Assembly: GCF_000384075.1 (NCBI RefSeq)
Contig: NZ_KB913025.1
Location: forward strand, 3,202,045-3,266,044
DNA: 64,000 bases
Source of the DNA: Methylovulum miyakonense HT12
Lineage (GTDB): Bacteria; Pseudomonadota; Gammaproteobacteria; Methylococcales; Methylomonadaceae
Direction: 5' to 3'
Part shown: positions 9,698 through 17,500 of the stretch, piece by piece
How the letters are laid out: each line of letters opens with the position of its first letter
How positions within the stretch are numbered: the first letter of the stretch is position 1
Program-made: the position numbers and the translations under genes
The notes under the pieces: model-generated
What the model saw: the letters and a program-made list of their open reading frames with translations, nothing else
Databases searched by the model: none
What the model was told of the DNA's origin: nothing

Positions 9698-11398
9698 ATG
9701 TGGTATAAAAACGGATTTTTTATGCAATTTATACGTTTGGCGGGGCCATTCTGGTGCTCCGAAAATCGGGCCAAAATACGTTTACAAACGCTGTTGCTCA
9801 TTGCTTTGACCGTGATGCAAATGATGCTTGCGGTGATCATCACTGAATGGAGCGCCGCACTGTTTGACGCCTTGGAACAGCATTCCATGTCCGGTTTGCT
9901 GAAAGAAATGGCCTTGCTGGCGCTAATTTTTGCCGCCAGTATGGCGGTCACCGTCAACCATCTGAAAATCAAGCGGCGTCTGCAAGTTGACTGGCGTGCT
10001 TGGTTGACTGAACGGGTCACGGGGCTATGGATGAGGGAAGGGCGGCATTACCAGGTGACCCATATCCAGTCTGCCGAACACGATAACCCCGACGGGCGCA
10101 TCGCCGAAGATATCCGCATTGCCACTGAAGAAGCGATTGCCTTGTCCCACTCGCTTTTTTATAGCCTGCTGCTGATAGCCAGTTTCACGACAATACTCTG
10201 GGATATTTCCGGCACGGTCACGCTGGATGTCGGCTTGTTCAGCTTGACGATCCATGGTTATCTGGTCTGGGCGGCCATTATTTATGCCGTTAGCGCGTCT
10301 TTCCTGGGTTGGCGTATTGGCCAGCCATTGACCCAAGCGACCGATGCCCGGCAGACCGTTGAGGCCAACTTCCGTTTTGATTTGGCCACCGCCCGTGAAA
10401 ACTCCCAAGCCATTGCCCTGATTTACGGGGAAAGCACGCAACGCAAACATCTTCAGGGATTGTTTGGCGACATTGTCGAAGCCTTCCATAAGCAAACCCG
10501 CGCCATGTCGAACATCATGCTGTTCACCTCCGGGTATTCGGTGCTGTCGATGGCCTTCCCCGTGCTGATGTCAGCCCCCCGTTATATTCTCGGTAGCATT
10601 AGCTTAGGTAGCTTGATGCAATCCGTGCAAGCTTTTCAGCAAACCACCTCCGCGTTATCTTGGCCGGTTGACAATATGTCCGCAGTCGCCCAATGGCGCG
10701 CTTCGGTCGAAAGGGTGTTAAGCCTGGTCAAGGCGTTGGACGACCTTGAGCAAGAACTCTCCCGCCCCGACCCCTACCGTATCGCCCTGGAAAGGACTGA
10801 CCAACCGTTCTTGCGTTTTCACAACCTGTGCCTTGCCAAACTTGACCGCAAGGTTTGCATGTCCGCGTTTAACGAAGATATTAGGCCCGGTGAACATGTG
10901 TTGATGGAAGGTGATACGGCCACCGCCGCCAAATTGTTTAAGGCGGTCGCCGGATTATGGCCTTGGGGGGAAGGGCGCATCGAGTTGCCGGATAACGAGC
11001 CCATGTTCTTTATGCCGCCACGGCCTTATCTGCCGACGGGCACGCTCCGCGACGCCGTTTGCTATCCCGATGACCCGATAGATGTTGATCAAAACGAACT
11101 GCAACAGATTATGGAATTGGTGGGGCTTACCGAATTGATCGGGCAGCTTGACCGGGTGGAATCATGGGATACCGCCCTGCCGCGCGAACAGCAGCAACGT
11201 TTAGGTGTGGCCCGGTTGCTGTTAAAAAAACCCAAATGGATCCTGTTGCAAGAATCCCTGGATTCGCTTTCGCCAAACGGTGAGTCAGACATGTACCGCC
11301 TGATTTGCCAACAATTGCCGAACGCCACACTTCTGACGACCAGCAACCAACCAACGGCGGAGCCTTTTCATGAGCGGCGGATCGCATTGGGCTCTTGA
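9698..11398 (+). CDS. YddA/SbmA-like ABC transporter permease-ATPase with degenerate nucleotide-binding motifs
   Basis: The 566-residue protein has an N-terminal membrane domain of the ABC_membrane_2 (SbmA/BacA/YddA) type with several helices (residues about 20-320), then an ABC-like domain. The membrane half matches family features, for example TDARQTVEANFRFDLATAREN. The ATPase half is abnormal. Where Walker A should be, the protein reads EGDTATAAKLFKAVAGLWPWGEG, without a GKS/T triplet. The signature LSLGEQQR position reads LPREQQQR, and Walker B ends LLQES in place of LDEA. ATP hydrolysis is therefore unlikely as written, yet the frame is intact. An AAGGAG site precedes ATG 9698. Confidence 0.82.
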   Translation: MWYKNGFFMQFIRLAGPFWCSENRAKIRLQTLLLIALTVMQMMLAVIITEWSAALFDALEQHSMSGLLKEMALLALIFAASMAVTVNHLKIKRRLQVDWRAWLTERVTGLWMREGRHYQVTHIQSAEHDNPDGRIAEDIRIATEEAIALSHSLFYSLLLIASFTTILWDISGTVTLDVGLFSLTIHGYLVWAAIIYAVSASFLGWRIGQPLTQATDARQTVEANFRFDLATARENSQAIALIYGESTQRKHLQGLFGDIVEAFHKQTRAMSNIMLFTSGYSVLSMAFPVLMSAPRYILGSISLGSLMQSVQAFQQTTSALSWPVDNMSAVAQWRASVERVLSLVKALDDLEQELSRPDPYRIALERTDQPFLRFHNLCLAKLDRKVCMSAFNEDIRPGEHVLMEGDTATAAKLFKAVAGLWPWGEGRIELPDNEPMFFMPPRPYLPTGTLRDAVCYPDDPIDVDQNELQQIMELVGLTELIGQLDRVESWDTALPREQQQRLGVARLLLKKPKWILLQESLDSLSPNGESDMYRLICQQLPNATLLTTSNQPTAEPFHERRIALGS

Positions 11399-11468
11399 AC
11401 GGCATCCTGGCGGCATTGCCAAATGTCCTGGCAATCCCGCTTCACCCCTTAACCGATAGTGAATTAAG

Positions 11469-12590
11469 ATGAAAACAACTTTCGCAAACAAATTTGGCAA
11501 AAAATTGCGCGGCGTCAACCTGGGCAGTTGGTTGGTCATTGAAAAATGGATGGTGCCCAGCCTATTTGACGGTCTGGAAGCGACCGATGAAACTTCCTAC
11601 TGCGTGGAATTGGGCGAACGTGCCGCAGAAACCTTGACGCACCATTGGAACACCTTCATCACCCGCGCTGATTTTGAATGGATAGCCGCCAGGGGCCTTA
11701 ATGCCGTGCGCATCCCTTTAGGGCATTGGATATTCGGCCACGATTACCCCTATCACCGCGCGTATGGCGATGCAAGATACCCGTTTGTGCAAGGCGGCAT
11801 TGATGTCCTTGACCGCGCCTTCGATTGGGCGGAAGAATTTGGCCTGCATATCGTGTTGGACTTGCATGCCGCACCAGGCTGCCAAAACGGTTTCGACAAC
11901 GGCGGCATTAAGGACGTGTGCGAATGGCACACCCAAGACGCCTATATCAACCATGCCTTATCCGTGCTGGAACGCTTGGCGGAACGCTACCACACCCGCC
12001 CTGCCTTACATGCCATCGAGACCCTCAACGAACCGCGTTGGGACATCCCGACCGATTTGTTAAAAAAATACCATACCGATGCCTACCACCGTATCCGCAA
12101 ATACTGCCCGCCTGAAGACGTCGCCGTAGTTTTCCATGATGGTTTCCGTTCCTACACCGAATACAGCGGCTTCATGGCCGGACCTGAATTCCGCAATGTC
12201 ATTTTCGACATCCACCGCTACCAGTGTTTCGTCCGCGAAGATATTGATTTGGACGTGCAAGGCCACCTTGAAAAAACCGTCGTCGAATGGAAAAACGAAG
12301 CCGACGACATCAACAATGACCGTGGCGTATGGACCGTGGTCGGCGAATGGAGCTTGGGGATTGATTTGCGGGTCGTGTCACTGTGGGCGAACGGCCCGTT
12401 CAACCACGCATTGGAAGGGCTTGATGATTTTCAAACCGAGGTTGCCTACCGCGCCCACGCCGGCGCACAGCTGATCACCTTTGAAAAATACCTGGGCTGG
12501 TTTTTTTGGAGCTACAAAACCGAAACCACACCGGCGTGGTGTTTTCGTGAAGGTGTGCAAAGGGGCTGGTTGCCCGACCAATTTGTATGA
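11469..12590 (+). CDS. Glycoside hydrolase family 5-like protein (exo-1,3-beta-glucanase type)
   Basis: The 373-residue protein opens with LRGVNLGSWLVIEKWM, typical of GH5 exo-beta-1,3-glucanase-like enzymes. It carries the acid/base candidate in ETLNEP (Asn-Glu-Pro) and the nucleophile candidate in VVGEWS. No signal peptide is seen, which suggests cytoplasmic action on an intracellular or imported glucan, or an exported form by another route. It follows the motif-dead ABC protein by 70 bases on the same strand. The substrate is inferred only from family resemblance. Confidence 0.85.
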   Translation: MKTTFANKFGKKLRGVNLGSWLVIEKWMVPSLFDGLEATDETSYCVELGERAAETLTHHWNTFITRADFEWIAARGLNAVRIPLGHWIFGHDYPYHRAYGDARYPFVQGGIDVLDRAFDWAEEFGLHIVLDLHAAPGCQNGFDNGGIKDVCEWHTQDAYINHALSVLERLAERYHTRPALHAIETLNEPRWDIPTDLLKKYHTDAYHRIRKYCPPEDVAVVFHDGFRSYTEYSGFMAGPEFRNVIFDIHRYQCFVREDIDLDVQGHLEKTVVEWKNEADDINNDRGVWTVVGEWSLGIDLRVVSLWANGPFNHALEGLDDFQTEVAYRAHAGAQLITFEKYLGWFFWSYKTETTPAWCFREGVQRGWLPDQFV

Positions 12591-12644
12591 TGCCAGCAAC
12601 GTTTGGGCTAACCGTTTAGGTTGTGGCCACTTGCCATCACAAGC

Positions 12645-13730
12645 ATGACGGATATGCCAAAACCCTTAGTTTATAAAGGCCGCGCCAGCATCAGCAATGC
12701 CGCCGGACGTTACGAAAAGCAAGGCAGCGTGGCGGAAGACGACGGCTGGGGCAGCCTGGATGCCGACTTGCCGCCGCTGAGAACCGAAACCATCATCGAC
12801 AGCAGCAAGTCGGTGGTCAGCTACAATGATTCGCCGGATTTGCCCTTTGACCGCTCCATCAACCCCTACCGGGGCTGCGAACACGGCTGCATTTATTGCT
12901 TTGCCAGGCCTTCCCACGCCTATTTGGGCATGTCGCCTGGCCTTGATTTTGAAAGCCGCATCCTGATCAAACCCGATGCCGCGCGGGTGTTGCGCGAAGA
13001 GCTAGGCAAACGCAATTACCGTTGTGCGCCCTTGGCCTTGGGGACGAACACCGACCCCTATCAGCCGCTAGAACGCCAGCACAAAATCATGCGGCAACTA
13101 TTGGAAGTGCTGGCGGAAACCCGGCATCCGCTGAGCATCGTCACCAAATCGGCATTGGTCGAGCGCGATATTGACCTGCTGTCGGAAATGGCGGGGCAGG
13201 GCTTGGTGTCGGTTTTCCTTTCGGTCACGACGCTGGACAAGGGGTTGGCAAGTACATTGGAACCCCGCGCCGCCGCGCCGCAACGGCGCTTGGAGGCCTT
13301 GGCGAAATTGCGCGAAGCGGGCATTCCGGCAGGCGTGATGGTCGCGCCCGTAATCCCGGCCTTAAACGACCACGAGCTGGAAAGCATCGTCAAAGCCGCC
13401 CACGCCGCCGGGGCGATGGGCGCCGAATACATCCTTCTAAGGTTACCGATGGAAGTTGCCGGATTGTTTGAAGAATGGTTGCATGGGCATTACCCGCTCA
13501 AAGCCGGGCATGTGTTGAACCTGATCCGCGAATGCCGGGGCGGCAAAACCTATGATCCGGCATTTCCCCAACGCATGACTGGCACTGGCAGTTACGCGGA
13601 TTTGCTCGCCCAACGTTTCCGTTTGATTAGCAAACGTTTGCAATTGGATGGAGGCTTGCCCGCCTTGCGTACCGATTTGTTCCGCAAACCCGACGAAAGC
13701 GGGCAGATGAGTTTTGATTTTTTTGTTTGA
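12645..13730 (+). CDS. PA0069-family radical SAM protein
   Basis: The roughly 361-residue protein has the radical SAM cluster motif CEHGCIYC (CxxxCxxC) near residue 90, after the family-typical INPYRGCEHGC. A TIM-barrel-like body follows, with LGTNTDPYQP and SIVTKS, as in the PA0069/SplB-like family. The specific reaction is unknown for this family. ATG 12645 is chosen over an upstream TTG (12621) because it removes a non-conserved tail. It follows the GH5 gene on the same strand. Confidence 0.88.
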   Translation: MTDMPKPLVYKGRASISNAAGRYEKQGSVAEDDGWGSLDADLPPLRTETIIDSSKSVVSYNDSPDLPFDRSINPYRGCEHGCIYCFARPSHAYLGMSPGLDFESRILIKPDAARVLREELGKRNYRCAPLALGTNTDPYQPLERQHKIMRQLLEVLAETRHPLSIVTKSALVERDIDLLSEMAGQGLVSVFLSVTTLDKGLASTLEPRAAAPQRRLEALAKLREAGIPAGVMVAPVIPALNDHELESIVKAAHAAGAMGAEYILLRLPMEVAGLFEEWLHGHYPLKAGHVLNLIRECRGGKTYDPAFPQRMTGTGSYADLLAQRFRLISKRLQLDGGLPALRTDLFRKPDESGQMSFDFFV

Positions 13731-13741
13731 GTTCCGGCAAA

Positions 13742-13889
13742 TATGTTCATAATGGGAAATATGCCGGGTATCCATCCCGCCCTACTTGCGTGGCCTAGCG
13801 ATGGGTTCATCTGACAGGGCAGTCACTTTATCCGCAGCCGATTTGAATTTTACCCATAAGTACAACAGGTGTTTCCCATTATGAACATA
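13742..13889. repeat. 18-bp perfect inverted repeat bracketing an antitoxin promoter region
   Basis: TATGTTCATAATGGGAAA at 13742-13759 is repeated as its exact reverse complement at 13872-13889, separated by 112 bases. The right arm overlaps the ATG (13881) of the antitoxin gene, and the left arm follows the stop of the radical SAM gene. The arms could be paired operator sites for the toxin-antitoxin repressor or the ends of a small element. Confidence 0.7.
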
Positions 13890-14096
13890 ACCGAACTCCA
13901 TAACCTACCTGCCATTGAAAAACTCAAGCTGATAGAAGCCCTTTGGGGCGATTTGGTCAGTGATGAAAGCAATTTGCCCAATTTGTCTTGGCATGAAACC
14001 GAGCTAAAAGAAACCGAGGGAAAATTTTTGGCTGGCGATATTGACGTGTTGGATTGGCAAGATGCCAAGAAAGCGCTACGTTCGCAATTTGAATGA
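13881..14096 (+). CDS. Addiction-module antitoxin (Unstab_antitox family)
   Basis: The 71-residue acidic protein begins MNITELHNLPAIEKLKLIEALWGDL and ends with a WHETELKETEGKFLAGDIDVLDWQDAKKALR-type region, the layout of PF09720 addiction-module antitoxins. It would bind and neutralise the following ParE/RelE-like toxin and repress the operon. ATG 13881 is preferred to a GTG at 13869. The stop overlaps the toxin start in an ATGA arrangement at 14093-14096, indicating translational coupling. The start codon lies within the right arm of an 18-bp inverted repeat. Confidence 0.88.
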   Translation: MNITELHNLPAIEKLKLIEALWGDLVSDESNLPNLSWHETELKETEGKFLAGDIDVLDWQDAKKALRSQFE

Positions 14097-14386
14097 AAAT
14101 CCAAGTTTTCCGTTCTGCAATCGAAGACCTTGCCGCAGCGAGGCGGTTCTATGGCCGCCAAGCACCCGGTGTTGGCGACTATTTTTTCGATAGCTTGTTC
14201 GCCGAGATTGATTCATTGGCCCTCTACGCAGGCATCCATTCTGTCCATTTCGGATTTTACCGTTTGTTGGCCAAACGTTTTCCTTATGCCGTGTATTACA
14301 AAATTACGGGTGATACGGCAATCGTCTATCGCGTCCTTGATTGTCGGCGTGATCCAAACCGGATTCGGAAGGAATTATTGAAATAG
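14093..14386 (+). CDS. ParE/RelE-superfamily toxin
   Basis: The 97-residue basic protein has the ParE/RelE fold signature: an N-terminal VFRSAIEDLAAARRFY helix, then FYRLLAKRFPYAVYYKI and a terminal VLDCRRDPNRI. These segments are typical of toxins paired with PF09720 antitoxins. The target (gyrase or ribosome-bound mRNA) cannot be decided from sequence. It is encoded immediately downstream of its antitoxin with a 4-base overlap. It is the first member of the accessory island at 13.9-19.2 kb. Confidence 0.88.
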   Translation: MKIQVFRSAIEDLAAARRFYGRQAPGVGDYFFDSLFAEIDSLALYAGIHSVHFGFYRLLAKRFPYAVYYKITGDTAIVYRVLDCRRDPNRIRKELLK

Positions 14387-14408
14387 TGAGTCCGTCGTGG
14401 AGAAAACT

Positions 14409-14732
14409 CTAACCCGCTAACTTTGCACTAGCCAAGCGGTTCAAACTGATACCTTGCTCTGCTGCTTGCATTGCCAAAGCGCGATGGATTTCTGGCGGAA
14501 TCCTAACCCGAAATTCACCGCTGTAGTGTTTATCCGCCAAAGGCGTAGGGATGGTTTCGCCGTTGCTTTGCATATCAGCGATGACTTCCGCAACTACTTG
14601 CCGGATACCCGCTAAGGCTTCTTCTTGGCTGGGTGCTAACCACGAAAGCGATGGGAATTCAGTGCACAGTCCGATATGTTCATTATCTTCCGGTGACCAA
14701 GTGAGGCGGTAGGTGTAGTGGTCAATGTTCAT
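14409..14732 (-). CDS. hicB: HicB-family antitoxin
   Basis: The 107-residue protein has the HicB partial RNase-H-like domain (YTYRLTWSPEDNEHIGLCTEFPSLSW, residues about 6-60). A C-terminal ribbon-helix-helix DNA-binding segment follows (GEFRVRIPPEIHRALAMQAAEQGISLNRLASAKL). It normally neutralises HicA, an mRNA interferase, and represses the operon. The upstream hicA overlaps the hicB start by 11 bases but is frame-disrupted, so this antitoxin probably has no functional partner here. Confidence 0.9.
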   Translation of the reverse strand: MNIDHYTYRLTWSPEDNEHIGLCTEFPSLSWLAPSQEEALAGIRQVVAEVIADMQSNGETIPTPLADKHYSGEFRVRIPPEIHRALAMQAAEQGISLNRLASAKLAG

Positions 14733-14974
14733 TTTTGCGCTCCTTCAATTTGTCTATGGCTAGCAGCACTTGCCGGACTTGATAGGCCTTGGCCTTTCCT
14801 TTGTCATTTTGAATATTCACGCGAGGATCGCCAAGGGGTTTTGAATACGGTATGGCTGCTACCCGATTGTCGGGGGTTCCCAAAGAATTCCTCACAAATT
14901 TTGAGCAAGTCGGAATACCGCACATTGTTCGGTTCCCGGCGCATTTGTTCGAGTATTTTTTGGGAAGTGGTCAT
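14722..14974 (-). pseudogene. hicA: HicA mRNA interferase gene disrupted by a frameshift
   Basis: Reading from ATG 14972-14974 gives a HicA-like start (MTTSQKILEQMRREPNNV...SGSSHTVFKTPWR). It then leaves frame at about 14825-14836 and stops early. A second frame continues with the family-typical GDPRVNIQNDKGKAKAYQV and ends at 14722. Compared with the expected TPW-x-GDPRV junction, about five bases are missing, or an equivalent shift has occurred, at CCTTGGCGATCC. The conserved His of the toxin (SSHTVF) is retained, but the protein cannot be made in one frame. A sequencing error is the alternative explanation. Confidence 0.85.
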
Positions 14975-14994
14975 GCTTAAAATGGTATCAATAA

Positions 14995-15010
14995 TGACAC
15001 CATGGCGTCA
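14995..15010. promoter_or_regulatory. Near-palindrome upstream of hicA, possible operator
   Basis: TGACACCATGGCGTCA is a 16-base near-palindrome with one mismatched pair, centred on CCATGG. It sits 20 bases upstream of the hicA start on the minus strand, where HicB-type repressors commonly bind. The regulatory role is inference only. Confidence 0.35.
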
Positions 15011-15186
15011 ATTGGGCTGGTTGATATTTTTCCGTAGGATCAGTTGGAGATAACCCGACAGATGCGCTTTGTGCCTCAGCACACACCCTATGGTGCTGTT
15101 GTTTTCCCTTGTGTAGATAGGATTTGACCTAGCATCCACTCAGTCCTATAGTTAAACTTAAACGGACATAAACTTAGGCCAAGCAA

Positions 15187-15420
15187 ATGATTACAGCCAA
15201 CGACTTAAAAACCAAAGGCATTGCCTGTTTGGAAGAAAGCCTAGCCATACAACCGGAAGCTGTTATTTCCGTCAATGGCAAAGAGTCCTTCGTGGTTATG
15301 AAAATTGACCATTACCATTACCTCCGTGAAATGGAATTGGAAGCGGCGTTTTATGAAGTCCAGCAAGATGTTGCAGCGGGGCGGTTTACTAAAGGCAGCA
15401 TCGATCAACATGTGGACTAA
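15187..15420 (+). CDS. Orphan Phd/YefM-type antitoxin
   Basis: The 77-residue protein begins MITANDLKTKGIACLEESL and contains AVISVNGKESFVVMKIDHYHYLREMELEAAF, the Phd/YefM antitoxin pattern. It would be a DNA-binding antitoxin of a RelE-like or Doc-like toxin. No toxin follows: directly after its stop the composition becomes AT-rich and the Argonaute gene begins about 150 bases later. The toxin partner was therefore probably lost or replaced by the insertion. Confidence 0.82.
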   Translation: MITANDLKTKGIACLEESLAIQPEAVISVNGKESFVVMKIDHYHYLREMELEAAFYEVQQDVAAGRFTKGSIDQHVD

Positions 15421-15567
15421 CTTTTTGCGGAATGAGCCACACCTTAATTTGAGAAATTTATATCACTTGCCAGTTTTGAGAGTGCTAGACGTACTTGCTC
15501 GAAAAGGTATTATTAAATTATCGGTAATATAAAATGAATGTATTCAGGAATACATGGAGGCGGAAGT

Positions 15568-17490
15568 ATGGTTACAGATAAGAATTTGATGAATAAAATA
15601 ACTTTAAATTTTTTGCCATTATCTGACCAAAATTTTACTATCACAATTTACCGAAAGGAGGCAAATAAAAGCCATGAAAGAAGTGAAACAGGCATTAGGT
15701 TCAGATTAAAGTTATCGAAATATAATAATTATCAGGAATTTGATATTAGTTGGAATAAACTCGATGGATTTGATGAATATATCTGCGATGCCAAAGAAAA
15801 TTTTGATTTAACAAAGCGGTACTTACTTCGTTCACTTGAAAACCGATTAGAAGAAGTTGCTTGTTCATTCCAATGGTATTTTCCACCGAAATCTTTCTAT
15901 AACGAATTACGGTTTATTATCAAAGAATATAAAGAAGGTAATTCAGAAATCATATTAATGCCTTATTTTCTAAAAAATCACCTCGAATTTGGTTTCCTAA
16001 TTCAACATCATTTCAAAGTAAATTCGAATCAGCCTTTTAATAGGGAAGTTCAGAAATTAAGCCTTTCTTTAGATAATAGGTACCAACAAAATCGTAGTTT
16101 TTATGGTGATAAATTCCGGCTTATTTCAGATTTTATAAATTCTGTTATCGCAAATCTTGGTAACTTATTCGAGGATATTTCGATTGTGACCAAACTTGCT
16201 GATACACCATCTGATAAACTAGATACAAAGCAATATAAATTTGGCGGTGGTAATCAATCAAGCTCTCCATTTGTTGGGATAAAGCAAAATGGCCCTTATA
16301 AAGTTGTATCAGATGAAGTGAAATATCTGTTTGTATTTACAGAACCTCTCCGTTCATTGGCTCGTGAAGTTTATTCTGGTTTGGATGGCAAATTATTTCA
16401 TGGTATGTTTTCTGGATTAGAAAGTATGTTTAGTTTGCCATTTTCAAAAAACTGTGTGGAGTACAAATTAGTTATCAATTATAACAATGCTGAAATGGCA
16501 GAAGTTATTGAAAAAGCAGTAGAAATGATTGGTAAAAATAATTGCAAGGTATGTGTGCTAACTTTTTTTCCATCATTGTTGACGGAAGATAAAAATAAAG
16601 AAATATATTCACATTTGAAATTTCAAGCGATAAAGCATGGTTTTTATACTCAGACAATTACTCAAGAAACAATGGGTAAAAAAGAACAACTAAAATGGTC
16701 AATTGGTAATATTGGGCTTCAAATATTTAGCAAATTGGGAGGCATCCCATGGTTGCTTATACCTAGTCATGAAAAATGTTTGATATTTGGAATTGGAAGT
16801 GCCCATGAAAAAGATTCTGAGGGAAATATCATAAAGTACACTGCATATACCGTTTGTATTGATACAAAAGGAAATTTTAATCGCGTACAGCCACTGTCAT
16901 CATCTGAAAATGAGGGTGAATATTTAATTCGTTTAAAGGAGGAACTGATCAAAATTATCTGCAGCGAGAATAATACACATATCGAAGAATGTGTTATTCA
17001 CGTTCCTTATAAAGTCAGCCGACAAGAAGTGGATATTATTAAAAAATCCGTACAAGAGGTAACTGGGGACATAAGCTTTCAGATAAAGGTGATCAAAATA
17101 AATTCAAAACATAAATTTTTGGGTTTTAGTTACCACAACACCAAAATTCCTTATGAAAGTTCGATGGTACAGTTATCGAATACAGAATATCTAATTTGGA
17201 CGGAAGGTTTGCAATACGGTAATCCAACAGTCAGTAGAAGAGTTTCAGAACCTTTACATGTCGAATTTTTGCATGGCTCAGAAAATAATTATGATGATGA
17301 TAAATCTTATCTTCAGGATATTATTAATCTTACAGGAGCAAATTGGCGAGGTTTTAATTCTAAAGCACAACCCGTTTCAATTTACTATCCATGGCTGATA
17401 GCAACATTTATGAAGAGGTTCAGCAAATACGAGGCAGTAGGTGATTTTTCAATATTGTCTTGTGAATCATTTAACCCTTGGTTTCTATAA
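15568..17490 (+). CDS. Prokaryotic Argonaute, catalytically inactive, SIR2-associated
   Basis: The 640-residue product is read as a pAgo. Residues about 1-235 are N-terminal/linker, 236-395 MID-like, and 400-640 PIWI-like. MID features include GIKQNGPYK (237-245) and the segment around 355-391 with GFYTQTITQET, then NIGLQIFSKLGGIPW. The PIWI end carries NLTGANWRGFNSKAQPVSIYYPWL, typical of pAgo C-termini. The catalytic tetrad looks lost: the first Asp site reads LIFGIGS rather than GID, and the RDG-type site reads VIHVPYK. It is longer than usual short pAgos (MID-PIWI only), so it resembles the long-B type. GGAGG at 15556-15560 sets the start at ATG 15568, rather than the upstream ATG 15538. 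AT content is high compared with neighbours, suggesting transfer. Its likely role is guide-directed sensing of invading nucleic acid. Confidence 0.85.
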   Translation: MVTDKNLMNKITLNFLPLSDQNFTITIYRKEANKSHERSETGIRFRLKLSKYNNYQEFDISWNKLDGFDEYICDAKENFDLTKRYLLRSLENRLEEVACSFQWYFPPKSFYNELRFIIKEYKEGNSEIILMPYFLKNHLEFGFLIQHHFKVNSNQPFNREVQKLSLSLDNRYQQNRSFYGDKFRLISDFINSVIANLGNLFEDISIVTKLADTPSDKLDTKQYKFGGGNQSSSPFVGIKQNGPYKVVSDEVKYLFVFTEPLRSLAREVYSGLDGKLFHGMFSGLESMFSLPFSKNCVEYKLVINYNNAEMAEVIEKAVEMIGKNNCKVCVLTFFPSLLTEDKNKEIYSHLKFQAIKHGFYTQTITQETMGKKEQLKWSIGNIGLQIFSKLGGIPWLLIPSHEKCLIFGIGSAHEKDSEGNIIKYTAYTVCIDTKGNFNRVQPLSSSENEGEYLIRLKEELIKIICSENNTHIEECVIHVPYKVSRQEVDIIKKSVQEVTGDISFQIKVIKINSKHKFLGFSYHNTKIPYESSMVQLSNTEYLIWTEGLQYGNPTVSRRVSEPLHVEFLHGSENNYDDDKSYLQDIINLTGANWRGFNSKAQPVSIYYPWLIATFMKRFSKYEAVGDFSILSCESFNPWFL

Positions 17491-17500
17491 AAGTTAAATT

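Noticed and set aside
14722-14925. 67-codon frame as an intact small gene
   Set aside because: It lacks the normal HicA start; the first half of HicA lies in another frame upstream, so it is the tail of a broken gene.
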